From Rehmannia glutinosa (Eukaryota > Streptophyta > Magnoliopsida > Lamiales > Orobanchaceae), in the NCBI GenBank assembly GCA_016081115.2, contig JABTTQ020002616.1:62001-126000 (forward strand): a stretch of 64,000 bases of DNA, given 5' to 3'. A program made the translations under genes and the position numbers. The notes under the pieces are model-generated. The model did not search any database. It was not told where the DNA came from and saw only the letters and a list, made by a program, of their open reading frames with translations. This document shows positions 9,119-20,058 of this stretch, in pieces. The stretch's first letter is position 1, and every line of letters begins with the position of its first letter.

Positions 9119-12100
9119 GTAAGATCCTCGATTTTTTTTTCAATAAATCTTATGAATTGGCACAGTTACGAAGTATTTTGATGTTTGGGTGATTGGTCAA
9201 TGGTGTATTTGTTAGGTCAATGGTGTATTTGTTGATTGTATGTCCTTTTCTTAGTCAAGTTGATGATGAACAATGTGGAAAGTCTGTTGTTTTTGTCACC
9301 TGGATATTGGCTCAATTCTTATTACTGATTGTATGTTCTCTTCTTCAAATTGATGACATAAGAGTGCAAATTTGATAATTTATACTTATAAATTACTGAA
9401 TTAATGGAATTACTTTTTGTAATCCTATAGATTAGTTAATGCATATTTCCTGCTTGTATGATGTTTCCTTCATCAAGTTGATGATGAAGAATGTAAAGTT
9501 AGTTCCTTCTCTTCCTATATACAGTACATTTTATGAATTATTTCGATGCAGGAAAAAAATGTTGGCTTTTTCATCTTTTTCGGTCTGGAAAAAGAATGTC
9601 CATTCCATTTGATATTTGGGGATTAAATTAGGGGGACATGCTTCTGAGTTTTTTTTTTTTTTTTTTATAGAAAAGGGAAGGGGAAATGGGATGTCTTGGG
9701 AGGGAGGGGGATGGGATTCAAACCCGGGTCTGCTTGCCCAGTAACACGCCCTTTGACCACTTGGGCTACTTCCGAATTGCTTCTGAGTTTTAAAAGAGTA
9801 GATTGAAGTAGCAACATTTTGTTGTCATGACGAACCAATTGGTACTCATACCGTTCTTATTTATTATGTTGGCTACTTGGCTCAAAGAAAAAAAAGCTCG
9901 CTTGCAGTTTTTGACTGAAAATGGGTTGGGCACTTAATTGCTCTTGGAGTCATGCTAATATATCTACAACTTTTGCAGATTTCATATCTTGTCAGATTTT
10001 GATGAGGGTAAACGTAGTTGTAGGAGAAAATTAGAACGTCACAATATCAGACGTCGAAGAAAACCAAATGGTTCCAAAGAAGGAACAGAAAAAGAACCTC
10101 AAGAAAGTATATTGGCTGACGATGTCAGTGGTGATGATGATATTGGAAAAGGTATAACAACTATATGTTAATGGGTTCAAATCATCCCTTCTTTTTACTG
10201 CTTCCACCTCTCTTTATTCTCTTTACTTAGATGAGTTGGTTGGATTCTCTAACCTTGGTTAATGCTTGGCATGTAAATTTTAACAAAAGTCTTGAGTATA
10301 ACTGTTGCTAGTCTTGAATAATTAGGGGAAATGATTTTCTGGTTTTTCTTTTTTATGACCATTCATGTGTATAGTAATTTGCACTACAAGGGGATTTGGC
10401 CGCCTAATGAAATTTTGATGGTGCAGATGGAATATGTGTGAGCAGTCAGATTGAAGAAAGGGAGATATTGTTGGAGTCAGATGGACATGTCTCTACGCTA
10501 AGCTCAGTTCTTGGTTCTCAAAATCTCCAAAGTGATAGTGTTGTATCGTTTGCCGCCTCTGGCGAAACTCACATTGAAGGGGATAAACAGAATCCAAAAT
10601 ACAAACATTTTCCATCCTACGGTGACAAGAGTGCTTTTTCCTCAGTGGTATGCGTAATGTCTAATTGCTGCATTACATCTTTTCTTTATGTTCCTCAGTT
10701 ACTCTAGCTTACATTAATCTGCACTACTTTAATCTTTCTTTACAGTGCCCTTCTGGTAGGATCTCCTTCAAGCTCTATGATTGGAATCCAGCAGAGTTTC
10801 CTCGACGGCTTCGACATCAAGTATTCTAATTATTAATATTGCAGTTCAGTATACAAGGGATATAAATAAATGTTTCTTTATATAATATACGTGATGGTTT
10901 CTAATTAACATGCTGGTGCCTCCATTTATAGATATTTCAATGGTTGGCTAGCATGCCCGTTGAATTGGAGGGGTATATCCGCCCGGGTTGTACAATTTTA
11001 ACAGCTTTTATTGCGATGCCAAAGCCAGTATGGCTTAAGGTATTGCTGATCTTAGTCTCTTATTCTTAGTATATTTAATAAATAGATGATGTTATTTGTT
11101 ATCCAGTATCTTGTGAACATCCTAAGTTAGTGTGTTACATGTGTAAATTGTAATGCATTAACATGTATGAGGCTCTGGACAATAATTGAATACTTTCATA
11201 TCTCCATTTGCAGATATTGAGCAATGTATAACTTTCTGTCTGATAAAATGCATCAAAATAGCTGTGTGATTATTCTCTCTCTATTGTTATTGATTTATAT
11301 TAATTCTACATGATTTGTAACTTTTTGGTAGAGTCGGGCCTTACAAATTCTTATTGGCCTAATTATTTAATATATTTGCATTGAACAGTTATTGGAGGAA
11401 CCAGCTCTTTGTATAAGAGACCTTGTTGCCTCACCTGGGAGCATGTTGTCTGGAAGAGGCACAATGCATGTTTATCTAGATGACATGGTATTTTTTGTCA
11501 GAAAAGGTCAGTTGGCTAATAATTACCATCTTATAATCCAAGAGCATGTTTCATTTCTCATTCCGTCCCAAAATGATTGCCCTAGTTTGACGTGGCACAG
11601 AGTTGCAGATGAGAATTGAAAAAGTAAATTTTTTGGGTATCTCTACATATCTGTCCATAAAATAGCATGTAGGGGTAGTGTGCACATCGTTATTTTATTT
11701 TAAATGGGAGGATGATTTTGGGGAATAGACCGTTACTATGGGACGTCCTGAGGACTAAATTTGGGATTATGAGTTAGATTGTAAAAGTGTTATTAGGATG
11801 ATAAGCATTGAGAATCACAAATTGCACTTTTATTTAATTTCTCTTATTATTTCTTCTGAATCATTTTTCTTAGCCTGTTAGGTTTAGATGTTAATCGATA
11901 TAACAGTTCAATGTTTGTACCATAGGATTGCTAATTGAATGATAAACATTTCATTATCGATATATCTTACATTCTGCCTTAACTATTTCCGCCATAGAAT
12001 TTACAACTTAAGTTCATATCCTGAAGAAAATGTGGCAATGAAGAAATTGTGAGCAAATTATTGACATCCTATTCTAGAAGCATGGGTGCTTAAAAAGTAA

Positions 12101-15100
12101 TTAGGCACGAGCAACATGATAGTGAATAAGGACAAACACTCCAGATTAGTAATCTAGCATAGGATTAGTAATCCTGCGGAGAGGAATAAGTGAAAAAGAT
12201 TTTGCAGGATGTAGTTAATTTATTAATAATCCCTAAAGACCTTTTCTTTTCTCTAATATGTTTCTAACATTTTTCCCGATCCTTGTGGAAATAGATGCAA
12301 CTTCAGTAGTGAAAGTCAAAGTGAAGGATCGAGCTCCAAAGCTTCATTATATTTATCCAACTTGCTTTGAGGCTGGCAGGCCAATGGAATTTGTTGCCTG
12401 TGGAAGTTATCTGCTTCAGTCAAACTTTCGGTATGATATGATGCTTCATTTAGGAGAAAGATTTTAATGAATTTTTATGCAGGTTTTATCTGTTTATTTA
12501 CTCAACTCTTGGTTAATTTTCAAGTTTGACATCATATTAGACTTATCTGTTTTATTTTTTAACTGAATGTTCTAGTTACTACTTGCATGATTTGTTGTCC
12601 GATATATTGTGATGCAGAGTCATGTAACTGCAATCTTGATTACTTAGACCTGTAGCAAGTGGATGCTTGAAAGGTGAAGAGGGGCGAAAAAGATTTAGGC
12701 CAGGCTCGTATTAATCATGTTGTCTGTTTTGATCAGAAAAAAAGTCAAATAAAGATAGATTATTCTTTCATTTCTTATTATCTTTGGAAACATTTCCATT
12801 CCTCCATTTCAACCAAATGTGGAAGGGCTAGGGGTAAGACTTGGGGATGAACAGTTTGAAAATTATGAAATCTTTCATGCACCTGGAGATAGCTACATAA
12901 CATATGAGATTGATTCGATGTTAAGATAAGTGATAAACTATCATAGCTAGAGTGCTTGGACTGGTTAGGCGAATGTAGGTTGCAATCGAACCGAATCGAG
13001 CCGATCTTTTGAGAGTTTGAGCTTGGCTCTTTTATTACCGAGTCGAACTTGAGCTTGGATTTATCAAATATATTGATAGCTCGCAAACTTATCCAAGCTT
13101 AATCGAGGGGCAATTTGTTTTAATATTGTAAAAATTAAATTGAATTGTGAAAATATGGTGAATTTTAAGCGGATTGTAGTTTTACTCGTTGGCGCAGATG
13201 AGGGGTGCGCTGACAAGCTGTTGGCGCACTACACATCTGCGCCAACAATTTTCTTTGTTTTTTAATTATTTTTCAATGTGGCGCACACATGAGGTGCACC
13301 AACCCATTAAATTTTTTTGGGAGTGGGGGTGGGGTGGCTCGGGGTGGGGGTGGGGGTGGCGCACTGATTTGTGCGCCACCCCAAACTTTTTTTGTGGGGT
13401 GGTGGGTGGGGGGTGGGGGTGGGGTGGTGAATTGTTTTTATTATTTTATAATAATAAAGTAATAATTATTACATTTAGTTAGTGTGCATGGGAAGTTTAG
13501 ATATAACTTTTTTGTTTTTTTTATCTGTTTTTAACGTATAATATATCAAATTAATTAATTTTTTATGATCTTCAATTTGACATCCATATTGTATATTTTT
13601 GTAATAAGATAAACCGGTGGTTTTAATCGCCGGTTATGTAGAACTAAATCGTAGAATTGTGGCGGAACCAGGGGTGGTTTCAATGTGAAATTATAAAAAA
13701 AAAAAGAAAATATGCAATATGGATGTCAAATTGAAGATAAGTTGTGTTATCGACCGGTTCGTGTTATCTTCAATTTGACATTCATATTGCGTATCTTTTT
13801 TTTGGGTAATTTCGATATTTTAAAAGTTAATGAAAATATACTACATTTTTTATGATAACCAAACACGAATCCGGTCTCGATAACCCGATTTTATTTTTTG
13901 ATGGTAGATAACCCGAATTATCACCCCTACTAAACATTATACGATTTGTGCGCCACCCCCACCCCCACCCCCCACTCCCAACAAAAATTTAATGGGTTGG
14001 CTCACCTCATGTGTGCGCCACCCGTTGAAAAATAATTAAAAAAAAAAGAAAATTGTTGGCGCAGATGTGTAGTGCGCCAACAGCTTATTCAGCGCACCTC
14101 ATCTCGCGCCAACGAGTAAAACCACAATCCGCTTAAAATTCACCATATTTTCACAATTCAATTTTAATTTTTACAATATTAAAACAAATTGCCCTTAATC
14201 GAGCCTAAATGAGCTTAGTAAATATCAATTATAAATTAAATTAATCTTCAATTTATTACAAAAATAAAATTATATATTTCTAAAACGCATAATATATCTA
14301 TTAAAACCTATGATTGTATTCAAACAAATAAGTTTATTTAAATATTTTTATGTTTATCACAAATAAATGTGTACAAATTAAAATTAAAGTCAAACTCTTA
14401 GTTTAATGGCTTACTACTTACGAGCTTACTAACGAGCTTGCTCACAAGCTAAATAGCCAAATATCTCTAAGTTTGAGTTTGGTTCATTTATTTAAACGAG
14501 CCTCATTAAACGAACTCCAACGATCTTTTATCGAGTCGAACTCCGAATAGCTCACGAGCGACTGGGTTCATTTGCAGTCCTAAGCGAATGGGTAGTACCC
14601 TAAACGGACAGATGTTGATGCTGATGGAGTTGAAGTATGAATAGGAGTTTCTAATGATCTGCACTATCATAGTTGTTAAAGGCGCGCTCCAGGCGCGGGC
14701 CACAGCGCCTCAGAAACCCAAAGGCAGGCGACGTTTCAAAGGGGAGTGCCTTGGTGCGCCTTTTGCCTAGGCACGGGCGCACAAAAGCCGCGCCTTTGAG
14801 ACATTGCTTTTTGTCTTCTTTTACCACTTTTGTGAAGTTGTTATTACGCTTTTTTTAGTTGCCATGCTTAGAAAAAAAAAATGAAGGGATTTAGGTGAAC
14901 AGGCAAAACGTTCTCCAAGAATAGAGAACATGTGAGGAACCCAACTTCTGCCTTCTGCCGCCTGGTGTGTGTTTTAGGTGATAGGTGTTTGGTTGTCATT
15001 AATTGTTATTGCTTTTGTGATTGATGGTTGTTTTACTATTATGTATTGCAATGAATTACATGTTTATGAAATATAACTAGTTATAACCTTATATTGGCTT

Positions 15101-18100
15101 GTTTATAGTCTAAAAACAATATTTTTATATTTTTTGTATTAATTTTTGCGCCTCGTGTGCGAAAGGCGCACCTGGCCGTGCACCTTGCACCTTGCACCTA
15201 AGGCTCCAGTAGGCGTTGCGCCTTGGTGCGCCTTGAGCCTTTAACAACTATGGAAACTATTCAGCTAAAGTGCAATAAACATTGGTTTTTATTGAAATCA
15301 TCCATAATATGTTTAGAGAAATCTGTGTGCTGGTGTTGATTAGGCCGATTAATATATTGTTGCCAATGCAAGTTGATGAAGCTAACCTTGATGGAATTCA
15401 TGGAACCGTTAATCTTGTGTGGTATACCTGTTCTATACTAAATACAGTTTTTTAGCAGGAGATTATTCATTGAACGTTAGATTTCATGCTGGTTCGGGTG
15501 CTAGATGCCAAATTAAATTCTCAAACGGCTCGTAGTTGAGTGTTCAAGCATTCCATATATGTTTGTTTTGCAAATAGCATTGACAATTCATGTTCTCCTT
15601 TATATTCTACTTTCTTGGTGTCTGTATTAAAACTGAAGGGCTTGAAAATGATCTTTTATGGCTTTGGCAGGTTCCTTATTTCGTTTGCTGGACGATACCT
15701 AGCATACAATATTCGTGTTTCATCTCCGTGTTTTGAGAGAGGAGATGCCAACAGAGCTGACCACCAATTGTTGAAGATATATGTCCCTCAGATTGATATG
15801 GCTCTTTTTGGCCCTGCTTTTATCGAGGTGAGATCTTTATTTGGCTCACTTTTACTCTTTACCCTCCTGCACATAACTGCCACCCGTTCTGCCATTCTGT
15901 ACCACTCATTTAACCTTAGAGGTCTAAGTATGGAGACTTGTTATTATACTATGTCGGACTTAGGGTACTTGTACAATTTATTAGATATCATTGCCCTCAA
16001 ATTTAAAAGAATGCTCGAGTATCTTCATACATGTTTGATTACGAATTAAATACTTTGTTGACTAGAGGATGTAAAGTAATTTGAGATTTTCTCATTGTGC
16101 ATCTACAAACTTGGGAAACCAATGATTTTGATTCTGTACTTGGGCGCTTGTCTGATGCATGAAATGCAATATTCGACTGCATTTTTTCTGTCTACGTCAA
16201 TTTCATCCTTATTATTGTACGAGTTTTCCATAAATTTTGAAAATTATTTATATAAAGTGGAAAAGGCTCCTGATTGAATTTCACATTCATTCTCTAGGAG
16301 ATTCATAATCACATGGTATTAATCATATAGTTTCTCTGCCATGATGGGTGCCCTCTCACAAGGTTGAAGAAGAATTTGACCTGTTATCTGCCTTTTCTAT
16401 TTTAGCCTGAGGTTGATGAATAGGTATGAGAATGAGAGCTGAAATTTTGTTTGCTATGTTATGAGGGGATTGCTAACATATATTGTAGATCAAATTCCAA
16501 AAAATGTTAGTTTCTGTTCTGCCAACATTTCTCAGGTGTTATAAACAAAAACAAACCTTTGTTGACTTCAACAGTGATTTAAAATTGGGAAATTTACTTG
16601 GTTTCATTTGAGGAACCTTTAGATGAAATTGATACATGAGTTGCTGCAAGAAGTATCAGTTAGTGCAATTATAATTGCATTTCATCTTTACATATGTGGC
16701 TGCTTTTGCAGGTTGAGAACCAGTCTGGCTTATCCAACTTCATCCCGATTCTTGTTGGTGACAAAGAAACTTGTGTAGAAATGGAGATCTTGCAACAGAA
16801 GTTTGACACGCGTCTCTCTACCCGAGAACAAAATCCGTCTCCTTCATGTGAAGTTTTTGCTTTAAGACAAGCGCAGTTCTCAGAGTTTGTATTAGATGTA
16901 GCATGGTTGCTGAAGAAACCTGTATCATCAGATCAAAACTTGACTTCTTCCCATATACAAAGATTCATCTATTTATTGGACTTTTTGATAGAAAAAGAGT
17001 CTTTTGTCGTTTTGGAGAGAGTATTTTGCTCTTTGAGATCTGCCATGGAAAACAATTCGGTTGATGGCATTTCTGATTCTGACATGAGGTTATTACAGAA
17101 AAATATGGATATGGCTGAAAGAAGGCTTGCTCAGAAAGTACTTGAAAAAGAGTTTCCGGGGATTCCTGCACCAAATGATGCAAATTTTTGCAGTCACAGC
17201 TGCCAAAATGAAAATGTATTTGTTGTTCCAGCTGCTAATCAGGTAAGATATCAAATGTCTCGACATATTGTATAAGTTGGCAGAAATAATAATATCATTT
17301 AAAGTTCATGAGTTTTAAGTGAATTTTGGAAAGTCACTTTTGCCATCACCAAAATATTCCACTCCTTAATACAACCACCACCTCGTGTCGTGTTGTACAT
17401 GTTATGAGTTTACTGAGAAGGGTTAATTCACTTTACCCCTTCTGCTCCTGTCTTGAGTATCACTTAACCTGAATTGTCTCATTTTACCTCCCATGTATTC
17501 TCTTCTGTCTCGCTTTACGCCCGTACTATCATTGTCTTACTTTACCCCTATACTCCTGAAAAATAATTACATTGTCCTTGGATATTATTTATAGTAAGAA
17601 CAAGATTATTCAAAAATGTTCAAATTAAAAGACTTGTATTTACATTCTACTTTCTAGTAGTTACTTCAACTTAACTATTTGATTTAATATTAAACTATTT
17701 TAAAATTTCATTGTATTTTAAAGTTTATTGCAAGTTTTCATTCACATAATTTCTATTAAATTTCTATATTGTAAGATCTTTTTATTAGTTAATAAATTTT
17801 AATTTTTAATTCCTACTCATTATAATTAGAAAAAATATATAATATATTTCTAAAAATATTTTATTAATTACAAAAAGGAAAAGTAATATTTTTTTAATTA
17901 TTGATGAATTATAAAAACTTCTTAGAAACAATGTCGAATAAAAAATGTTATTTTTAGGTTTAATACAATATTAAATAAACTTTATATTAGAATTATCGAC
18001 TTAATAGATACTATTATCAGATTTAAAAAAGTATGTAATTCTATACTATTACTTGATTACAATGTGTACATTTGAATTTAACATAGATTCATGAACATAT

Positions 18101-18998
18101 GATTTTTTGTTAATAATAATAAAATTATTACTACTATTTTATATAATTGATAGATATTATTTAAAAACTTAGTTATATGTTTTTTCAAATTTACAATAAG
18201 TAAAAAATTATAGTAAAGTGTAACTAATAAGAAATATTCTACTTTAAGAGTAATTTAAGAGGAACTATGTTAAAATAGAAATTATGTTAAATTAGAAGTA
18301 CAATAAATTTTAAACAAATTTTAACATTAAGTGTTGATTAATTAGATTAAAAAAATAATAAATAAACATAGATATATAATGATTTTAAAGTATTAATGGA
18401 ATGAGCTAATAAGTCAATATTGTTGATGAACTAAGACACAGCTAAAAGACCCAACGTGAACCAGATCGATCATTTGTAATTCTCCATTTGCAATTGATTG
18501 AAGAAAGAATTATAGATTATTACCTTAAATGGATAATAAAAATGCTGTATGACCATTAGTTGCTTTTTCTTCCTTTGAACTGCTTGTCTGAACTGAATTG
18601 CGGTACAAATTATCGCTCATGTTTCTTTCTCCTTTTGTTCTTAATACTTGCCAAAGGCATACCTTTAATCCGTTCTAATAGACGAGGAATACCTGTTTTT
18701 AGGGCATACAAAGAACGGTGAAGAATATGCTGGGTCTCATTGTGACCTCACCTTCTCTACACGATGATGCAACAGTTCCTCTTTTAAAAGAAGAGGTGAT
18801 CATGAATGTTAATATTCGGAAAGGCCCAGAAAGTCTTGTAGTCGGTTATTAACGCGAACAATCTTGACTTCACGGCTTCTTATTGTGGTGATTATGGCCG
18901 TTGGTGTTTGTTTTGGAGTATGCGCAGTCGTTTTGCACCCTCAAAGGATCAGCCAAATCACCACAACTATTCAGAGGTGTTTGTTCGACAACTCTTAG
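8567..18998 (+). CDS. SPL7: SPL7-like SBP-box transcription factor (10 exons)
   Basis: The protein matches Arabidopsis SPL7 along its length. SPL7 is the copper-deficiency regulator that binds GTAC motifs in copper-response promoters. Exons inferred from homology and GT-AG borders: 8567-9118, 9979-10151, 10427-10647, 10746-10820, 10932-11039, 11389-11506, 12295-12430, 15671-15827, 16712-17242, 18703-18998. The SBP zinc-finger domain is in exons 1-2, including GYHKRHRVCLQC, KRYCQQCGKFH and the basic nuclear signal KRSCRRKLERHN. Exons 4-9 carry the conserved central region (DWNPAEFPRRLRHQIFQWL, YPTCFEAGRPMEF, ENQSGLSNFIP). Exon 10 ends with a hydrophobic segment typical of this subgroup. As written, frames break in exon 1 (twice, about 8640-8700) and in exon 10 (about 18815), so the gene is decayed or the sequence has indels. 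Introns 6, 7 and 9 are long, and 1, 6 and 7 hold transposons. Confidence 0.88.
9653..9777 (-). mobile_element. tRNA-derived SINE in SPL7 intron 1
   Basis: This is a minus-strand retroposon. Its T-tract on the plus strand (from 9648) is the A-tail, and the 14-bp duplication TGCTTCTGAGTTTT flanks it (9639-9652 and 9778-9791). On the minus strand it has a box A-like TAGCCCAAGTGGTCAAAGG and a box B-like GGTTTGAATCC. Confidence 0.88.
9979..10151 (+). CDS. SPL7: SPL7 exon 2 (end of SBP domain, nuclear signal)
   Basis: The acceptor TTTTGCAG joins in phase to give GKFHILSDFDEGKRSCRRK. The second zinc-binding half and the bipartite basic nuclear signal (KRSCRR and RRRRKP) are here. The exon ends in an acidic stretch before GTATAA. 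Confidence 0.85.
11557..11752. mobile_element. Stowaway-like (Tc1/mariner) MITE in SPL7 intron 6
   Basis: About 196 bp with ends CTCATTCCGTCCC and (inverted) CTCAGGACGTCCC, resembling the Stowaway terminus CTCCCTCCGTCCC. Size fits the family. The expected TA duplication is not preserved, so it is an old copy. Confidence 0.55.
13108..14194. mobile_element. MULE-like foldback element with long inverted arms
   Basis: Arms of roughly 240-270 bp in inverted orientation (13108 to about 13350, and about 13950-14194) flank a spacer. Both ends begin GGGCAATTTGTTTTAATATT when read inward. A perfect 9-bp duplication TTAATCGAG (13099-13107 and 14195-14203) indicates Mutator-type transposition. The arms contain GTTGGCGC/GCGCCAAC blocks and a G-rich (left) or C-rich (right) tract. 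The spacer holds three copies of a CAATTTGACATCCATATTG-like motif, one inverted. There is no transposase. Confidence 0.88.
13321..13432 (+). repeat. G-rich tract with quadruplex potential
   Basis: There are two clusters of closely spaced G-runs (about 13323-13360 and 13395-13432), with repeats of GGGGGT and GGGGT, on the strand that would appear in SPL7 pre-mRNA. The complementary C-rich tract is in the opposite arm near 13955-13975. Confidence 0.7.
14668..15252. mobile_element. hAT-type MITE with GCGCC-rich ends in SPL7 intron 7
   Basis: About 585 bp. The ends are CATAGTTGTTAAAGGCGC and its inverted counterpart, with AGCCTTTAACAACTATG at the right end. The interior near each end is rich in GGCGC/GCGCC. 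The flanks TGCACTAT and GAAACTAT match over the last five bases and at 5 of 8 in all, a weak target duplication. Confidence 0.65.
16712..17242 (+). CDS. SPL7: SPL7 exon 9 (large C-terminal exon)
   Basis: The exon opens VENQSGLSNFIPILVGD and continues as a 177-codon open stretch to AANQ|GTAAG. It includes DMRLLQKNMDMAERRL, matching the DVRLLHENMDLA region of Arabidopsis SPL7. The frame is intact throughout. Confidence 0.85.
17243..18702 (+). other. SPL7 intron 9, AT-rich
   Basis: Long AT-rich intron between AANQ|GTAAG and the acceptor TTTTTAG. No insertion with clear borders was found. Confidence 0.6.
18703..18998 (+). CDS. SPL7: SPL7 exon 10 with C-terminal hydrophobic segment, frame-broken
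   Basis: In phase with exon 9 the exon reads through PLLKEEVIMNVN and would stop at 18850. The homologous continuation (PRKSCSRLLTRTIL, then a hydrophobic stretch with VVIMAVGVCFGVCAVVLHP, ending RCLFDNS and a stop at 18996-18998) lies in another frame, entered near 18815-18820. Arabidopsis SPL7 has the corresponding MNVN...PRKSC and a hydrophobic tail, so one base appears missing here. Without it the predicted protein loses the hydrophobic C-terminus. Confidence 0.75.
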
Positions 18999-19668
18999 TT
19001 TCTCACCCTAACAGGTTTTGTTTTTCGTCGTCTTGTATATATCTAAACAGAGGTCATGTTTACACACATATATATATATATATATATTTAGTTTGGGGCG
19101 CAGGCATGTTAACTTGAGAATATTCAGGGTTTAGGGTTTACAGAATGACAGCTGTGATAAAAAGTTGCTTGTATTTGTACTTAAGACTTTAGAAATTTGC
19201 AGGAGAAGATAAAAATATACTCCCTGGCTTTGCTACATGAAAACATTTTTGTCCCCCTTGGTGTACTATCCTGTAGTTTTTCTTTAGTAATATTGTAACG
19301 ATATAATTCGATGAGTTGTTTCATTCTGTAAAGTTGTTAATAATGAAGAATCAATCAAATCTGTGTTCTGTACTAGACAATATAGTTAGTATTTTCTGGG
19401 ATCTATAGGTTTTATGATTACAAAGTTCCAAAGAGTTTGATCTATATTTGTGACCTTTTGAAGTGGCCAAGTTGTCATTTTTCTTTTATCCTCCATCATT
19501 AGTTCAGCTATGTGCTCAGATTACTGTTGTTCTTCTTATTATTTTTATGAACATCAATAAAAGAATAAGAATGTTTTAGCTGTAGTAATTACAATGATGG
19601 TAAATTTACTAACAAGAATGCTTAGTCTTTCTGAACATAGATAGCTAAATTTCCCTAATGTGATTACT
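18999..19668 (+). other. SPL7 3' flank / probable 3' UTR
   Basis: Non-coding. Contains a TA microsatellite (about 19068-19087). No poly(A) signal was fixed. Confidence 0.45.
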
Positions 19669-20058
19669 TATGAAGCACTCGATACGGATACGAGACATGG
19701 ATATGATACGACACGGGTACGGGAATAAGATATATTTTGAAATTTTAAGGATACGGGTACGGTATATATATACATATAAAATTATATATTTTTATATTAT
19801 GAAAATACGGACATACTAAGTATAATTATAAAAACAATGTTTCAAGTATAAAAAACCAAAATTTCATAAGTACTTAAATCGAAATGTGATAATTCGATAG
19901 ACACAAAAAAATCTTGAAAAAATGAGCAATAGAATAAAATCTATCTATTTCCATGTATATATCTATGGAGTATCCATAAAGTATTAGATAAAGTGTCGAT
20001 CGGATATGTATTCTAAGACGGGTATGACATCCTCGGAGAAGTGTCCGTGCTTCCTAGG
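19669..20058. mobile_element. MULE-like MITE, terminus split by element A
   Basis: The left end TATGAAGCAC and the right end GTGCTTCCTAG are inverted repeats. The 9-bp duplication GTGATTACT is found at 19660-19668 and, on the far side of element A, at 33451-33459. Element A inserted into the last bases of this MITE and duplicated its CTAGG. The interior contains repeated GATACG/ACGGGTACGG motifs. Non-coding. Confidence 0.75.

Larger units (their letters stand above)
12976..14582. mobile_element. hAT-type element in SPL7 intron 7, carrying a nested foldback
   Basis: The left end is TAGGTTGCAATCGAACC and the right end, reverse complemented, is TAGGACTGCAAATGAACC. The flanks GGCGAATG and AGCGAATG match at 7 of 8, a worn hAT duplication. 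Subterminal GAGCT/AGCTC-rich repeats occur on both sides. A MULE-like foldback (13108-14194) sits inside. Without it the element is about 510 bp and non-coding. Confidence 0.75.

Noticed and set aside
9700..9777. tRNA gene on the minus strand
   Set aside because: Box A and B are present, but the flanks show SINE hallmarks (A-tail, 14-bp duplication).
13189..13482. 97-codon frame rich in Trp and Gly
   Set aside because: Product of the G-rich tract in the foldback arm, not a gene.
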